Below are positions 45,013 through 53,808 of a stretch of 64,000 nucleotides of DNA, one piece after another. Each line of letters begins with the position of its first letter. Positions within the stretch are counted from its first letter, which is position 1. This stretch comes from UBA2040 sp041674745 (GTDB lineage Bacteria > Bacteroidota > Bacteroidia > Flavobacteriales_D > Crocinitomicaceae), in contig JBAYVD010000002.1 in the NCBI GenBank assembly GCA_041674745.1, positions 1 to 64,000 of the forward strand, written 5' to 3'. Both the position numbers and the translations under genes were made by a program. A model generated the notes under the pieces. That model worked only from the letters and a program-made list of their open reading frames with translations. It searched no databases and was not told the DNA's origin.

Positions 45013-45025
45013 AATTTCTTTGTTT

Positions 45026-46483
45026 TTATTCGGGAATTAGCCACCAAAAAGGTCGCATTTTCGCTTTGTAAATAAATGCGTAATGAAGGGCTAATTTCAG
45101 CCAGTGACCGGCCAAACCGATTTCGCCAAACGTTTTCTTCAATTCACGTCCGTGTGTTGTTGGGTATTTTACGTAATCGGGAACAATCGGGTAGGTGGTG
45201 ATGCTAATTCCGCTTCCTTTGGTCAAACCAAAACCTGCCGAGGCGATACAAGCGGCGCCCATATTGCCCATGGAACCTTTGTGGTGCAAGCTTTCTTTTC
45301 CGCCCTTAATGGAATCAATGATGTTGTCGGCTACCAATTTTGCTGTAATTCCAGATGGCATGCCTGTGCGCGGTGGCGAAGGAAAAATTTCTGTTCCATT
45401 CGGACTTTTGCGCGGTTTGGAAATGGTATGCGGCGGTGCAAAAGCAATACCGGGTGCAAAAATGTTTTTATAACTTGGATTTTGATAGGTTTCTGGCCAA
45501 TCTTGCACGGTCCATTCTTCGTAAGGTTTTGGTGTGTAATCCGCGTCGACAATCATGAATCCTTTGAATAGTTTGTCAGTAATATCTTGATTTTCTTTAT
45601 TGTAGGCTTTGAAACCGTGACCCGAAAAGGAAGGGATTAGCATGGCGAAATCAAAGATTACAGTCTTTTGTTCTCCCGCCAAATTTTCATAATGCGCCAT
45701 ACCATCTTCGACCTTGTTGACACCTGCACCCAAAATCCATTTGAGGTCACGATCTTTGAAAATCATTTCCACCATTTTATTGGAAGGCATTGGTTTTCCG
45801 CCATAACTGAGCAACATGCCGTCCATGCCGAAATCGCCCAATTCGTATTCATTCGATAACCAAGTGATTTCAGCTTTGTCGCGCACCTTGTGTCGCTTCA
45901 ATTCTTGTTCCACATTCAAAATGTATTCAAATGCCGCTCCTTGACAAGTAGCTTTTGCATGGCCGGTTCCAATTACAATTTTGACATGTTTGCCTTTTTT
46001 CATTTCCTCGATCAACTGTTTCAGGCCTTCCCAAGCATCATCGGCATGCATGTAAGTACAAACCGAATGGGTTTTGTTTTTTCCAGGTAATAAGCCTTCA
46101 GTGGCCTCAAAATTCAATTTGGGTCCAGTGGCATTGATCAGGTAATCGTATGTTACTTTTTCGTGTTCGCCTTTTCTTGTGCCTGTGTTGTGTTCAATTA
46201 AGACAAATGGTTTAAGGCTACTAGCATCTCCTTCAGGATGAAAAGAAACGGCTTTGGCTTGTTTATAACCAATATTTTTGCGTTTGTAAAGTGGTTCTAA
46301 TGGAAAATAGATGCTTTTTGATTTCATCCTTCCAATACCAACCCAAATATTGGAAGGAACCCATTGGTAATTGCTGTTGGGCGAAACCACCAAAACTTCG
46401 TGCTCTTTCGGTAATTTTCTGCGCAAATGCGCTGCCGCAACATGACCTGAAATCCCGGCTCCTAAAATGACTATTTTCGACAT
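45026..46483 (-). CDS. Sulfide:quinone oxidoreductase-like flavoprotein
   Basis: This 485-aa FAD enzyme should oxidise sulfide and pass electrons to quinone at the membrane. The FAD motif is VILGAGISGHVAAAHL at 4-19. The three redox-type cysteines of SQR are all present: HSVCTYMH near 140, KATCQGAAFEY near 178 and GAACIASAG near 427. The C-terminal segment (WLKLALHYAFIYKAKM) is an amphipathic membrane anchor. The ATG at 46483 gives the natural start; the longer TTG frame is rejected. It follows cydAB, a sulfide-tolerant oxidase, which fits sulfide detoxification. Confidence 0.85.
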   Translation of the reverse strand: MSKIVILGAGISGHVAAAHLRRKLPKEHEVLVVSPNSNYQWVPSNIWVGIGRMKSKSIYFPLEPLYKRKNIGYKQAKAVSFHPEGDASSLKPFVLIEHNTGTRKGEHEKVTYDYLINATGPKLNFEATEGLLPGKNKTHSVCTYMHADDAWEGLKQLIEEMKKGKHVKIVIGTGHAKATCQGAAFEYILNVEQELKRHKVRDKAEITWLSNEYELGDFGMDGMLLSYGGKPMPSNKMVEMIFKDRDLKWILGAGVNKVEDGMAHYENLAGEQKTVIFDFAMLIPSFSGHGFKAYNKENQDITDKLFKGFMIVDADYTPKPYEEWTVQDWPETYQNPSYKNIFAPGIAFAPPHTISKPRKSPNGTEIFPSPPRTGMPSGITAKLVADNIIDSIKGGKESLHHKGSMGNMGAACIASAGFGLTKGSGISITTYPIVPDYVKYPTTHGRELKKTFGEIGLAGHWLKLALHYAFIYKAKMRPFWWLIPE

Positions 46484-46499
46484 ACATTTATATTTTAAC

Positions 46500-46513
46500 C
46501 AAATGTACATTTG
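46500..46513 (-). promoter_or_regulatory. 14-bp palindromic promoter site before SQR
   Basis: CAAATGTACATTTG is a perfect palindrome and holds a TACATTTG (TAnnTTTG) box on both strands. The minus-strand box ends 16 nt before the SQR ATG. It may be an internal promoter and/or operator. Confidence 0.45.
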
Positions 46514-46586
46514 TCTGAATGAGTCCTCTGCCACTTATGTTACATTCAAAAGTGATACTCGTCAGGTTTATAAATTAAAAGAGATG

Positions 46587-47624
46587 CTAATAACTGGTTT
46601 CATCCATTTTTACTTTTCCACTGAAAGTCTTGTAAACAAAGATCGTGTAGGTGAGCACCAAAGGTGTTCCAATGGCCACCAAAATCATCATTATTTTCAA
46701 AGATTTTGTGGAAGATGCCGCATTGTAAATGTCAATGCTGTATTTGTCATTGATGGTTGAAAACAAAAGCGTTGGGTACAATTCAATGGCAACGATAATC
46801 ATCAATAGACCAATCGTCAAAGCGGAAAAGAAAAAGGCCATTCCGTATTTGTGTTTGTTGGCTAGTCGTGGCACGTTGGCAATGCTAAGAATCGTAAGAA
46901 TTGGTACAAATCCTAACCATTTGTGGAGCAGAAATGCATCTGTGAGATGCGGAATGTTGTAGAAAGTATACAAAGAGGTCAATGCGAAAAATAGTATAAA
47001 AAGTAAATTACTTTTCTTCAATAAGAGCGTCATTTTAGCGTACAAGCGCCCTTCTGTTTTTAGGATTAAATAAATTGCTCCGTGCGACATGAATAAAAAA
47101 AGCGTTGTTCCACCCATGAGCAAAGCATAGGGATTCAAAAATTCAAAAAAGCCTTTGTCGTTGTAGGAGTAATTTTCTCCAATAGCAATGCCTTGCAGGA
47201 CATTCCCCAACACCACGCCGAGCAATATTGCCAAAACAATACTCGAAACAGAATAAGCTATATCCCATGTTTTTCTCCACCAGAGCATCTCTTCTTTGCT
47301 TCTGAATTCGATGGAAATAGCGCGAAAGATGATGAAAACCAAAAAGAGCATAAACGGAATATAAAGAGAAGAGAACAAGGTGGCATACATCACTGGGAAG
47401 CCTGCGAAAAGGGCTCCACCACCAATAACCAACCATACTTCGTTACCATCCCAAACGGGACCAATTGCATTCAAAGCGATACGTCGACTTTTTTCTTTCT
47501 TTAAAAACAAATGCCAAGCTCCAGCGCCAAAATCAAAACCGTCTAAAATTGCATAGCCTGAAAATAAGCCTCCGACAACTAAAAACCACCACGTGGGATA
47601 ATCAATTCCTAAAAAAGTTTCCAT
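46587..47624 (-). CDS. cydB: Cytochrome bd oxidase subunit II
   Basis: This 345-aa polytopic protein has the CydB start FLGIDYPTWWFLVVGGLFSG and the motif LDGFDFGAGAWHLFL near 27. WDGNEVWLVIGGGALFAGFP near 57-76 is highly typical. It forms the quinol oxidase with CydA and reduces O2 to water at high affinity. It lies 7 nt after cydA. The small ORFs two genes downstream may encode the third subunit. Confidence 0.95.
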   Translation of the reverse strand: METFLGIDYPTWWFLVVGGLFSGYAILDGFDFGAGAWHLFLKKEKSRRIALNAIGPVWDGNEVWLVIGGGALFAGFPVMYATLFSSLYIPFMLFLVFIIFRAISIEFRSKEEMLWWRKTWDIAYSVSSIVLAILLGVVLGNVLQGIAIGENYSYNDKGFFEFLNPYALLMGGTTLFLFMSHGAIYLILKTEGRLYAKMTLLLKKSNLLFILFFALTSLYTFYNIPHLTDAFLLHKWLGFVPILTILSIANVPRLANKHKYGMAFFFSALTIGLLMIIVAIELYPTLLFSTINDKYSIDIYNAASSTKSLKIMMILVAIGTPLVLTYTIFVYKTFSGKVKMDETSY

Positions 47625-47631
47625 GGTTGAA

Positions 47632-49002
47632 TTATTTAGCGGTGATTACATTAATTTCTTCTTGAATTTCATTTTTCGGATCTTCATCGTACGGCCCGTG
47701 TTTGATTTTCTTGTTCAATAGATACAAGAACAGTACAAACAAGAGCGCGTATACCAGCAGGAATAAAATCAATGAAAACACAATTTGATTGGAAGAAACA
47801 GCCTGAGAAAAAGCTTGGTCGGTGCGAAGCAAGCCATAAACGACCCAAGGTTGTCGTCCCATTTCAGCAGCAAACCAACCAACTTGATTGGCGATTTGGG
47901 GTAAAAATGTAGCGAATACAAAGACGACCAGAAGCCATTTTTTATTAAACAGTTTTCCTTTCCACCACATAAAAACAGCGAATAAAGTCAATCCAATCAA
48001 TGTCATTCCAATAATAATCATCAAGTGATAAAACTGAAAAACAGCATTCACTTGCCCAGGCTGTTCGTCTTTTGGAAAGGAGTTCAACCCTTTGATTGGC
48101 TTTTTAAAATCACCAAACGTCAAAAAAGATAGCCCGCCAGGAATTTTCAAGCCGGTAACTGTTTGTTTTTCTTTGTTGGCCCAACCGAAAAGATACATGT
48201 CTGCTGGAGCATTTTCGGCAAAATGACCTTCCATGGCCGCTAGTTTAGCAGGTTGATTTTTCGCTACACCTTCCGCTGAGCGCGATCCAGTAAATAGTTG
48301 CGCCAATGAAAAAACAGTAGCGACTACCAAGGCAATTTTAAAGGCTTTTTTGGAAATTGCCACATACCGGTTTTTGAGAATATAGTAGGCATGAACGCTC
48401 AACACTAAAAAAGCGCCCGATAAAAAAGCACCCAACCAAACGTGCGTCAAACGATCCATACTGGATGGATTGAAAACCATGGCCCAAAAATCAGTGATTT
48501 CTGCTCGCGCATTAAACCCTTCCCCAACAATGTGGAAACCTGCTGGCGTTTGTTGCCAGCTATTCGCCACGACAATCCAAACGGCTGAAAACATCGACCC
48601 TAAGAAAACACCAATTGTTGACATCAAATGCACCCAAGGTGGTACACGATTCCATCCGAATAATAAAATGCCTAAGAAACCACTCTCCAATGCAAAAGCA
48701 AAAATTCCTTCTGCTGCTAGTGCACTTCCAAAAATATCGCCGACATAGCGCGAATACGTTGCCCAATTGGTGCCAAACTCAAATTCCATGACAATGCCTG
48801 TAACGACGCCAATTCCAAATGTTAAACCGAATATTTTCGTCCAAAATCTGGCCAAAACATGGTAGTCTTTGTTTTTAGTCCGTAGGTATAAACTTTCCAG
48901 CATCACCATAATCAAACCTATTCCGATACTGAGCGGTGGATAAATGTAGTGGAAACCAATGGTGAAGGCGAATTGTATGCGAGCTAAAATTTCTGTCTCC
49001 AT
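47632..49002 (-). CDS. cydA: Cytochrome bd oxidase subunit I
   Basis: This 456-aa subunit carries haems b558, b595 and d. The N-terminus has RIQFAFTIGFHYIYPPLSIG with axial His near 18. GVVTGIVMEFEFGTNWATYSR near 60-80 and GRQPWVVYGLLRT near 380 are the other family signatures. The Q-loop is of the short type. A degenerate TACCTTTA box lies about 42 nt upstream, so this is probably the operon start. Confidence 0.95.
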   Translation of the reverse strand: METEILARIQFAFTIGFHYIYPPLSIGIGLIMVMLESLYLRTKNKDYHVLARFWTKIFGLTFGIGVVTGIVMEFEFGTNWATYSRYVGDIFGSALAAEGIFAFALESGFLGILLFGWNRVPPWVHLMSTIGVFLGSMFSAVWIVVANSWQQTPAGFHIVGEGFNARAEITDFWAMVFNPSSMDRLTHVWLGAFLSGAFLVLSVHAYYILKNRYVAISKKAFKIALVVATVFSLAQLFTGSRSAEGVAKNQPAKLAAMEGHFAENAPADMYLFGWANKEKQTVTGLKIPGGLSFLTFGDFKKPIKGLNSFPKDEQPGQVNAVFQFYHLMIIIGMTLIGLTLFAVFMWWKGKLFNKKWLLVVFVFATFLPQIANQVGWFAAEMGRQPWVVYGLLRTDQAFSQAVSSNQIVFSLILFLLVYALLFVLFLYLLNKKIKHGPYDEDPKNEIQEEINVITAK

Positions 49003-49112
49003 AAAAATCTTTTTGGCGAATTTACTTGCTAATTTCTCCTCTAAAGGTAATACTTGTTACAGAACAAAAAGTACAGAAGATTCGTTAGTTGTGATTCTTT
49101 CGGAATAAAGAT

Positions 49113-49319
49113 TTATTCGATACTAATGTTTCGATGTAGCGTAGTTTTTTCGTTTTGAAAAACAAGTAAATAGGTTCCTTGCGTCAACGCTGTTTTCATG
49201 ATTGTTTCATTTGGTGAATCGATGAGCTTACTGTAGACCAATTTTCCGTCGAGGGTAAAGATGGTTAATGGGTCTTCAATATTGACTGCATAAAATTGAA
49301 CTAGAAAGACAAATATCGC
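49113..49319 (-). pseudogene. Orphan T9SS sorting-domain remnant
   Basis: The 68 codons between the stop of the next T9SS gene and TAA at 49115-49113 read IFVFLVQFYAVN-IEDPLTIFTLDGKLVYS...TQGTYLLVFQNEKTT...NISIE. This is a T9SS type A C-terminal domain lacking only its PNP start. It has no start codon of its own near the beginning and is in frame with the upstream T9SS gene, separated by one TAA and one Lys codon. It is most likely a leftover from recombination or a decayed gene. Confidence 0.7.
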
Positions 49320-49322
49320 CTT

Positions 49323-50942
49323 TTATTCACTGATTACAACCATTTGTGTGGCTGTTTCATATTCAGTTTCAATCGTCAAAAGGTACTCGCCAATGTAACG
49401 CAGTTTTCGGCTTTTCTCTTCATATAGATTTTTTCCTGCTGCTTGATTTTTAATTCGTTCGTCGTTGACAATTTTTCCATCCACAGAGCGAAGAATGATA
49501 TGCACATCGGAAGCTTTGGTTAAATTGTATTGAACCGTAAAAATACCATCATTTGGATTGGGGAAAACCACCAATTTCAGTGTGCCAACGCTTTGTTTGT
49601 TAAGTTCATCCATACCCAATTCGCCTTTCAAAAGGTAGACTTTAAATATTTCACTGGTTGCAACACTTTCTACTCCTGTATTGATAAAGAATATGTTGGG
49701 TGCGCTGCTACTGATACCTCCATAGATATAACCAATCAATGTGGAATCTGCCGTAAAATCGTCTAGTTTAATTACATGATTGGGGTATTCAGGTAATCCT
49801 TCAATTGGAATGAATTCGGAACCAGCACCTAGTAAAGCGGGCATTTCGTTTGCCAATTTGTATTCACTCATAACGCCAGAAGCATTTCGTGTGACACGCG
49901 CAATGGTTTTTACAAAAGGCACATTGTTGTCTTGAACCAAAACACCCATACTATCATAATACTGGGCAATCCCTCCGAAAAACACGTTGTGCATTTCATT
50001 GTTGGTGGCAGAATACAATGGAATGTTTGCACAATGATAATGGTTGTAGTGTTGCGAAAACGCATTGTTTACGACTGCTGTATTGCTATCAATGTTGACA
50101 CAATTCAAATACGGCAAATCCACTGTAGGTTGAAATACACCTGAAAAAGCGGTGAGTCCTTCTTGACCATTCGGCATTATTTGCGTAATAACATTGTAGT
50201 CTCTTCTATGCAAATTCGTAAGATCTGTAATGTACGGTAAATGGGTAATTGTTAGGGTTGTTCCATTGTCATTGATTTTGAAACGTCGATCTTGACAACT
50301 GTATTCTTGAATAAAACCAGGACCACTTGTGGGTCCCATTGGATTGTAACGACCGATGAATTTTTGTCCACCGACCAAATGAAAAACATCGTAAATTTTC
50401 TCCAAATGTCCGCCCGTCAATTGAAATGCTGGGTCGGTAATTTGCCGGAAGTAAGCAACAAACGAGGTGTTGTTGATGATCGCATCGATTGTATTGGGCA
50501 CGTCCACAGCGGTTAATTTATCAAATGTGGTGTGATCACCCAACGTAGCACTGTAACCGTATCCTCCAGTTAAATAAAGATAATCGCCTTCCTGCTGAAA
50601 TTGCATGTTGGTAGATTTCAATTGTTCCTGCAAGGAGATGGATAAAGAGGTGAGTGGAGCTGACCATTTTTGTTGTGAAACTGGATCTACAACAATCAAT
50701 TGAATGTTGTGGCCAGCCACGTCAAAAGATGCGAAGGGTTGACGTCTGTGCAAGCCATCCAGTCGACCACCAATTATCAGCCATTTTCCGTTGTTTTGAC
50801 CAAAAGCGTAGGATTGAATTCCGCCCAAGTTGGGAATAGATACTGGTTCTAATCCAATTCGAAAAGGTGCGGTTTGCGCAGTTAAGTTTAGCGAGATTAA
50901 AAGTAGAGCTATACGAGTGAAATGGGTTAATAAACTTTTCAT
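49323..50942 (-). CDS. Secreted T9SS protein, unknown mature function
   Basis: This 539-aa protein has a signal peptide (SLLTHFTRIALLLISLNLTAQ). A long region with kelch-like features follows (IQSYAFGQNNGKWLIIGGRLDGLHRR near 30-55; YLYLTGGYGYS near 120; LIGYIYGGISSS near 410). The type A sorting domain starts VVFPNPNDGIFTVQY near 462. I chose the ATG at 50942, which puts the signal peptide at the N-terminus. The kelch-type reading is tentative. The 3' flank holds a second sorting-domain remnant. Confidence 0.82.
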   Translation of the reverse strand: MKSLLTHFTRIALLLISLNLTAQTAPFRIGLEPVSIPNLGGIQSYAFGQNNGKWLIIGGRLDGLHRRQPFASFDVAGHNIQLIVVDPVSQQKWSAPLTSLSISLQEQLKSTNMQFQQEGDYLYLTGGYGYSATLGDHTTFDKLTAVDVPNTIDAIINNTSFVAYFRQITDPAFQLTGGHLEKIYDVFHLVGGQKFIGRYNPMGPTSGPGFIQEYSCQDRRFKINDNGTTLTITHLPYITDLTNLHRRDYNVITQIMPNGQEGLTAFSGVFQPTVDLPYLNCVNIDSNTAVVNNAFSQHYNHYHCANIPLYSATNNEMHNVFFGGIAQYYDSMGVLVQDNNVPFVKTIARVTRNASGVMSEYKLANEMPALLGAGSEFIPIEGLPEYPNHVIKLDDFTADSTLIGYIYGGISSSAPNIFFINTGVESVATSEIFKVYLLKGELGMDELNKQSVGTLKLVVFPNPNDGIFTVQYNLTKASDVHIILRSVDGKIVNDERIKNQAAGKNLYEEKSRKLRYIGEYLLTIETEYETATQMVVISE

Positions 50943-51092
50943 TGTTTTCAATTTGATTTCGAAATTAATCAAATTTTAAAGTGTAAAATGTGATGAATGT
51001 TACACAAACCTTTTCTCTCGAAATGTAGGTCGGAAAATCTCTGAAATCTTTATGTTGAAAGTACTTTTTTTAATAAAAAGTAACGGATATTG

Positions 51093-51275
51093 CTAGTGGT
51101 GTTTTTTACGAAGCCGATTTTTAAACATGACTGTACCCGAAACAACAAAGAGCCCAATGGCATACAATAAACCATTTTCAAGTCCTGCTTCAAAGTAAAC
51201 ACCCAAGCACATTCCACCTAAAATAAGACTCGAGGAAACCAAAAGCCATTCAACCAATTTCATTTTAATGTCCAT
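51093..51275 (-). CDS. 60-aa two-helix membrane protein
   Basis: Two hydrophobic segments (VEWLLVSSSLILGGMCLGVYF, about 8-28, quoted here as LLVSSSLILGGMCLGVYF; LLYAIGLFVVSGTVMF, about 36-51) and a basic end (KNRLRKKHH) fit a small inner-membrane protein. An internal ATG at 51263 is an alternative start. I recognise no family. It stands alone between the T9SS gene and ndk. Confidence 0.55.
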   Translation of the reverse strand: MDIKMKLVEWLLVSSSLILGGMCLGVYFEAGLENGLLYAIGLFVVSGTVMFKNRLRKKHH

Positions 51276-51420
51276 CTAACACAATTTTTTAAACTAATAC
51301 TGTTTTGGTAGGAGGAAAAAGGAATCTTGTGACTTTATTCAAATGTTAAAGATATATAAATTTTCAAATGAAACTAACCATTTGTCAATTTTCTGTCACA
51401 TTAGAATTCTTTTAAGCAAA

Positions 51421-51450
51421 AAAATCCCGAAGTTTTCACTTCGGGATTTT
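51421..51450 (-). terminator. Terminator after ndk
   Basis: AAAATCCCGAAG (51421-51432) and CTTCGGGATTTT (51439-51450) form a perfect 12-bp stem with a 6-nt loop and A/T runs on both sides, 20 bp past the ndk stop. It could work in both directions. Confidence 0.88.
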
Positions 51451-51470
51451 TACTATCATTCGTTTTTCGC

Positions 51471-51890
51471 TTAAAATACTTCAGAAGCTGAAAAGTGAAA
51501 TTCTCCTTCAATTTGAGCGTTTTCATCTGAGTCAGAACCGTGAACGGCATTTCTTCCTTTGTTTTCAGCGTATGCTTTGCGGATGGTACCTTCTGCTGCT
51601 TCAGCAGGATCAGTCGCACCAATTAATGTACGGAAATCTGCAACGGCATTGTCTTTTTCCAAAATAGCAGCAACAATCGGCCCGCTAGTCATGTATTCTA
51701 CCAATTCTCCGTAAAATGGACGTTCAGCGTGAACTTCATAAAATTTTTGAGCTTGTTCAGTTGTCAAACGCGTATATTTCATCGCTTTGATTGAAAATCC
51801 AGCACCGATTATCATATCGATGATTTTACCCATGTGACCGTTTTCGATCGCATCCGGTTTTAACATGGTAAATGTTCTGTTAGTTGCCAT
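51471..51890 (-). CDS. ndk: Nucleoside diphosphate kinase
   Basis: This 139-aa enzyme moves the gamma-phosphate from ATP to other NDPs. The start TFTMLKPDAIENGHMGKII and the active-site NAVHGSDSDENA near 113-124 (phospho-His in HGSD) are diagnostic. A TACTTTTG box lies 29 nt upstream and a strong terminator follows, so it is monocistronic. Confidence 0.96.
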   Translation of the reverse strand: MATNRTFTMLKPDAIENGHMGKIIDMIIGAGFSIKAMKYTRLTTEQAQKFYEVHAERPFYGELVEYMTSGPIVAAILEKDNAVADFRTLIGATDPAEAAEGTIRKAYAENKGRNAVHGSDSDENAQIEGEFHFSASEVF

Positions 51891-51919
51891 TATCTATTCT
51901 CTTGTATTAAATTTTGGTG

Positions 51920-51927
51920 CAAAAGTA
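51920..51927 (-). promoter_or_regulatory. -7 box for ndk
   Basis: TACTTTTG on the minus strand matches TAnnTTTG. Confidence 0.6.
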
Positions 51928-52017
51928 GTGTTTTTTTGATTATCAATCTACTTTTTTTGTTTGTGTGGCTATTTTCCTACTGGAACTTTTTGCCTTAAAA
52001 AGAGGTGTATCTAAAAT

Positions 52018-52050
52018 AATTGTTAGATTAGTCTAATAATTGTATTTTTG
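52018..52050 (+). promoter_or_regulatory. DtxR/MntR-like operator and promoter of the metal ABC operon
   Basis: AATTGTTAGA (52018-52027) and TCTAATAATT (52032-52041) are inverted arms (9 of 10 match) around TTAG. The core TTAGATTAGTCTAA closely matches the DtxR box TTAGGTTAGCCTAA. A TATTTTTG -7 box follows at 52043-52050, so a bound repressor would cover the promoter. A DtxR-type domain is encoded two genes downstream in the same operon. Confidence 0.7.
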
Positions 52051-52067
52051 TTCCGTTCATTCAGGGT

Positions 52068-53027
52068 ATGTATTCAAAAATGAGAAATCAAATCTTGCAA
52101 ATAAAGTACACAGTTTTAGCACATATGTTAATTCTTTTCGCTCTTTTTTCTTGTCGATACAATTCGAGAGAATGGAGCGATAAAAAATTGGTAGTAGCTA
52201 CCACAGGGATGATAGGTGATGCCTTATACAATATACTTCCTGCGGACTACAAAATACATACGTTGATGGGAGTAGGAGTCGATCCGCATACTTATGAGGC
52301 AAGACCGAACGACATCAACGAACTCGCCAAAGCACAAACGATAGTGTATAACGGATTGCATTTGGAAGGCAAAATGGCCAACTTATTTGTCAAATTGGCA
52401 CGCGACAAAAATGTAATTGCTATATCGGACGGATTGCCAGAAAACAAATTAATTCGACACAATGGATTGATGCATGATCCGCATATCTGGCTCGATCCTT
52501 TTCTTTGGGCGATTGGAATTGATCAAATGGGCACCCAGCTAGCCTTGAATTATCCAGAAGACTCAACTGAAATTTTGATGAACACAAAAAAGTATGTCGA
52601 GCAAATTTTGGAAACGGCCAGATGGATGCAAACGCAAGTGGAATTAATTCCTAAAAAGCAACGGGTTTTAATTACTTCCCACGATGCTTTTCATTATTTC
52701 GGAAAATCGTTTCAAGTTCAAGTAGATGCTTTGCAAGGTATATCAACCGTTTCAGAGCCTGGGATTCGAACCGTTAGCAGTTTAATGAATCGTATTGTTG
52801 CCAACCAGATCCCAGCGGTTTTCATTGAAAGCAGTGTTCCAAAAAAATCCATTCAAGCGTTAAAAGAGGCCTGCGCCCGAAAAGGGTATACACTAAATGA
52901 AGGCGGCATGCTTTTTTCTGACGCCATGGGAGACAGTAGTCAAAATGCAGAAACCTACTTAAAAATGATCCGACGGAATACAGAAACGTTGGTGAAAGGA
53001 TTAACGAACAGCGATTTACATGAATAG
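52068..53027 (+). CDS. TroA/MntC-like metal-binding lipoprotein
   Basis: This 319-aa cluster A-I substrate-binding protein of a Mn/Zn/Fe ABC transporter has a lipobox LFALFSC with Cys29. The four metal ligands of TroA are readable: His74 (VDPHTYE), His139 (HDPHIWLD), His205 (TSHDAF) and Asp285 (FSDAMG). The three-His-one-Asp set is found in TroA-type Mn/Zn proteins. An ATG at 52080 is an alternative start. It overlaps the ATPase gene by 8 nt. Confidence 0.9.
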   Translation: MYSKMRNQILQIKYTVLAHMLILFALFSCRYNSREWSDKKLVVATTGMIGDALYNILPADYKIHTLMGVGVDPHTYEARPNDINELAKAQTIVYNGLHLEGKMANLFVKLARDKNVIAISDGLPENKLIRHNGLMHDPHIWLDPFLWAIGIDQMGTQLALNYPEDSTEILMNTKKYVEQILETARWMQTQVELIPKKQRVLITSHDAFHYFGKSFQVQVDALQGISTVSEPGIRTVSSLMNRIVANQIPAVFIESSVPKKSIQALKEACARKGYTLNEGGMLFSDAMGDSSQNAETYLKMIRRNTETLVKGLTNSDLHE

Positions 53028-53805
53028 CTTAGAAGTACATAATTTAACGGTAGCTTATCAGCAATTGCCGGTTTTATGGGATGTTGATTTTGAATTACCC
53101 AAAGGTCAAATTATTGGCATTGTGGGTCCCAACGGTTCCGGGAAATCAACCTTGTTAAAAGCAATGATGGATTTGGTGCCACTGTCAAGTGGTTACGTGA
53201 AAGTATTGGACAAATCCCTCGACCAAATGCGTCATCAAATTGCGTACGTTCCTCAACGGGAAACGGTGGATTGGAATTTTCCAGCTTCTGTGCGTGATGT
53301 GGTTAGAATGGGACGTTATCAGCCGGGACGATTGTTTAAAAAATTGACTCCCTTGGACAATCAGTTGGTAGACGAAGCAATTGATAAAGTGAAATTAACG
53401 CCTTTCATCGATCGGCAAATCGGACAATTGTCTGGAGGACAGCAACAACGTGTTTTTATAGCGAGAGCGCTGGCTCAAGGTGCGGAAATCTATTTGATGG
53501 ATGAACCTTTCGTAGGAGTGGATGTGGCCACAGAAAAAGCCATTATGGATTTGTTGCAAGACATGCGGGATGAAGGCAAAACTATCGTTGTGGTTCATCA
53601 TGATTTGCAAGCAGTCACGGCAAATTTTGATTATTTGGTCTTGCTCAACACGCGTTTGGTGGCTCACGGACCGATTGAAGAGGTGTTGACTTCAGAAAAT
53701 TTGCAATCAACCTATGGAGGTCAATTGAATTTGTTTGCGCAGCTGCAGCAGATCATTCAAGAAAAGGATTTTCCAATTCGTGAAAAAGGATTTGAAGACA
53801 AATAA
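53020..53805 (+). CDS. Metal ABC transporter ATPase (TroB/ZnuC-like)
   Basis: This 261-aa ATPase has Walker A GPNGSGKSTLLKA near 37-49, Q-loop VPQRETVDW near 87, ABC signature LSGGQQQRVFIARALAQ near 138, Walker B EIYLMDEPFVGVD near 157 and switch His in VVVHHD near 191. It powers uptake through the two permeases encoded next. It lies 3 nt before the fused permease gene. Confidence 0.93.
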   Translation: MNSLEVHNLTVAYQQLPVLWDVDFELPKGQIIGIVGPNGSGKSTLLKAMMDLVPLSSGYVKVLDKSLDQMRHQIAYVPQRETVDWNFPASVRDVVRMGRYQPGRLFKKLTPLDNQLVDEAIDKVKLTPFIDRQIGQLSGGQQQRVFIARALAQGAEIYLMDEPFVGVDVATEKAIMDLLQDMRDEGKTIVVVHHDLQAVTANFDYLVLLNTRLVAHGPIEEVLTSENLQSTYGGQLNLFAQLQQIIQEKDFPIREKGFEDK

Positions 53806-53808
53806 GCC

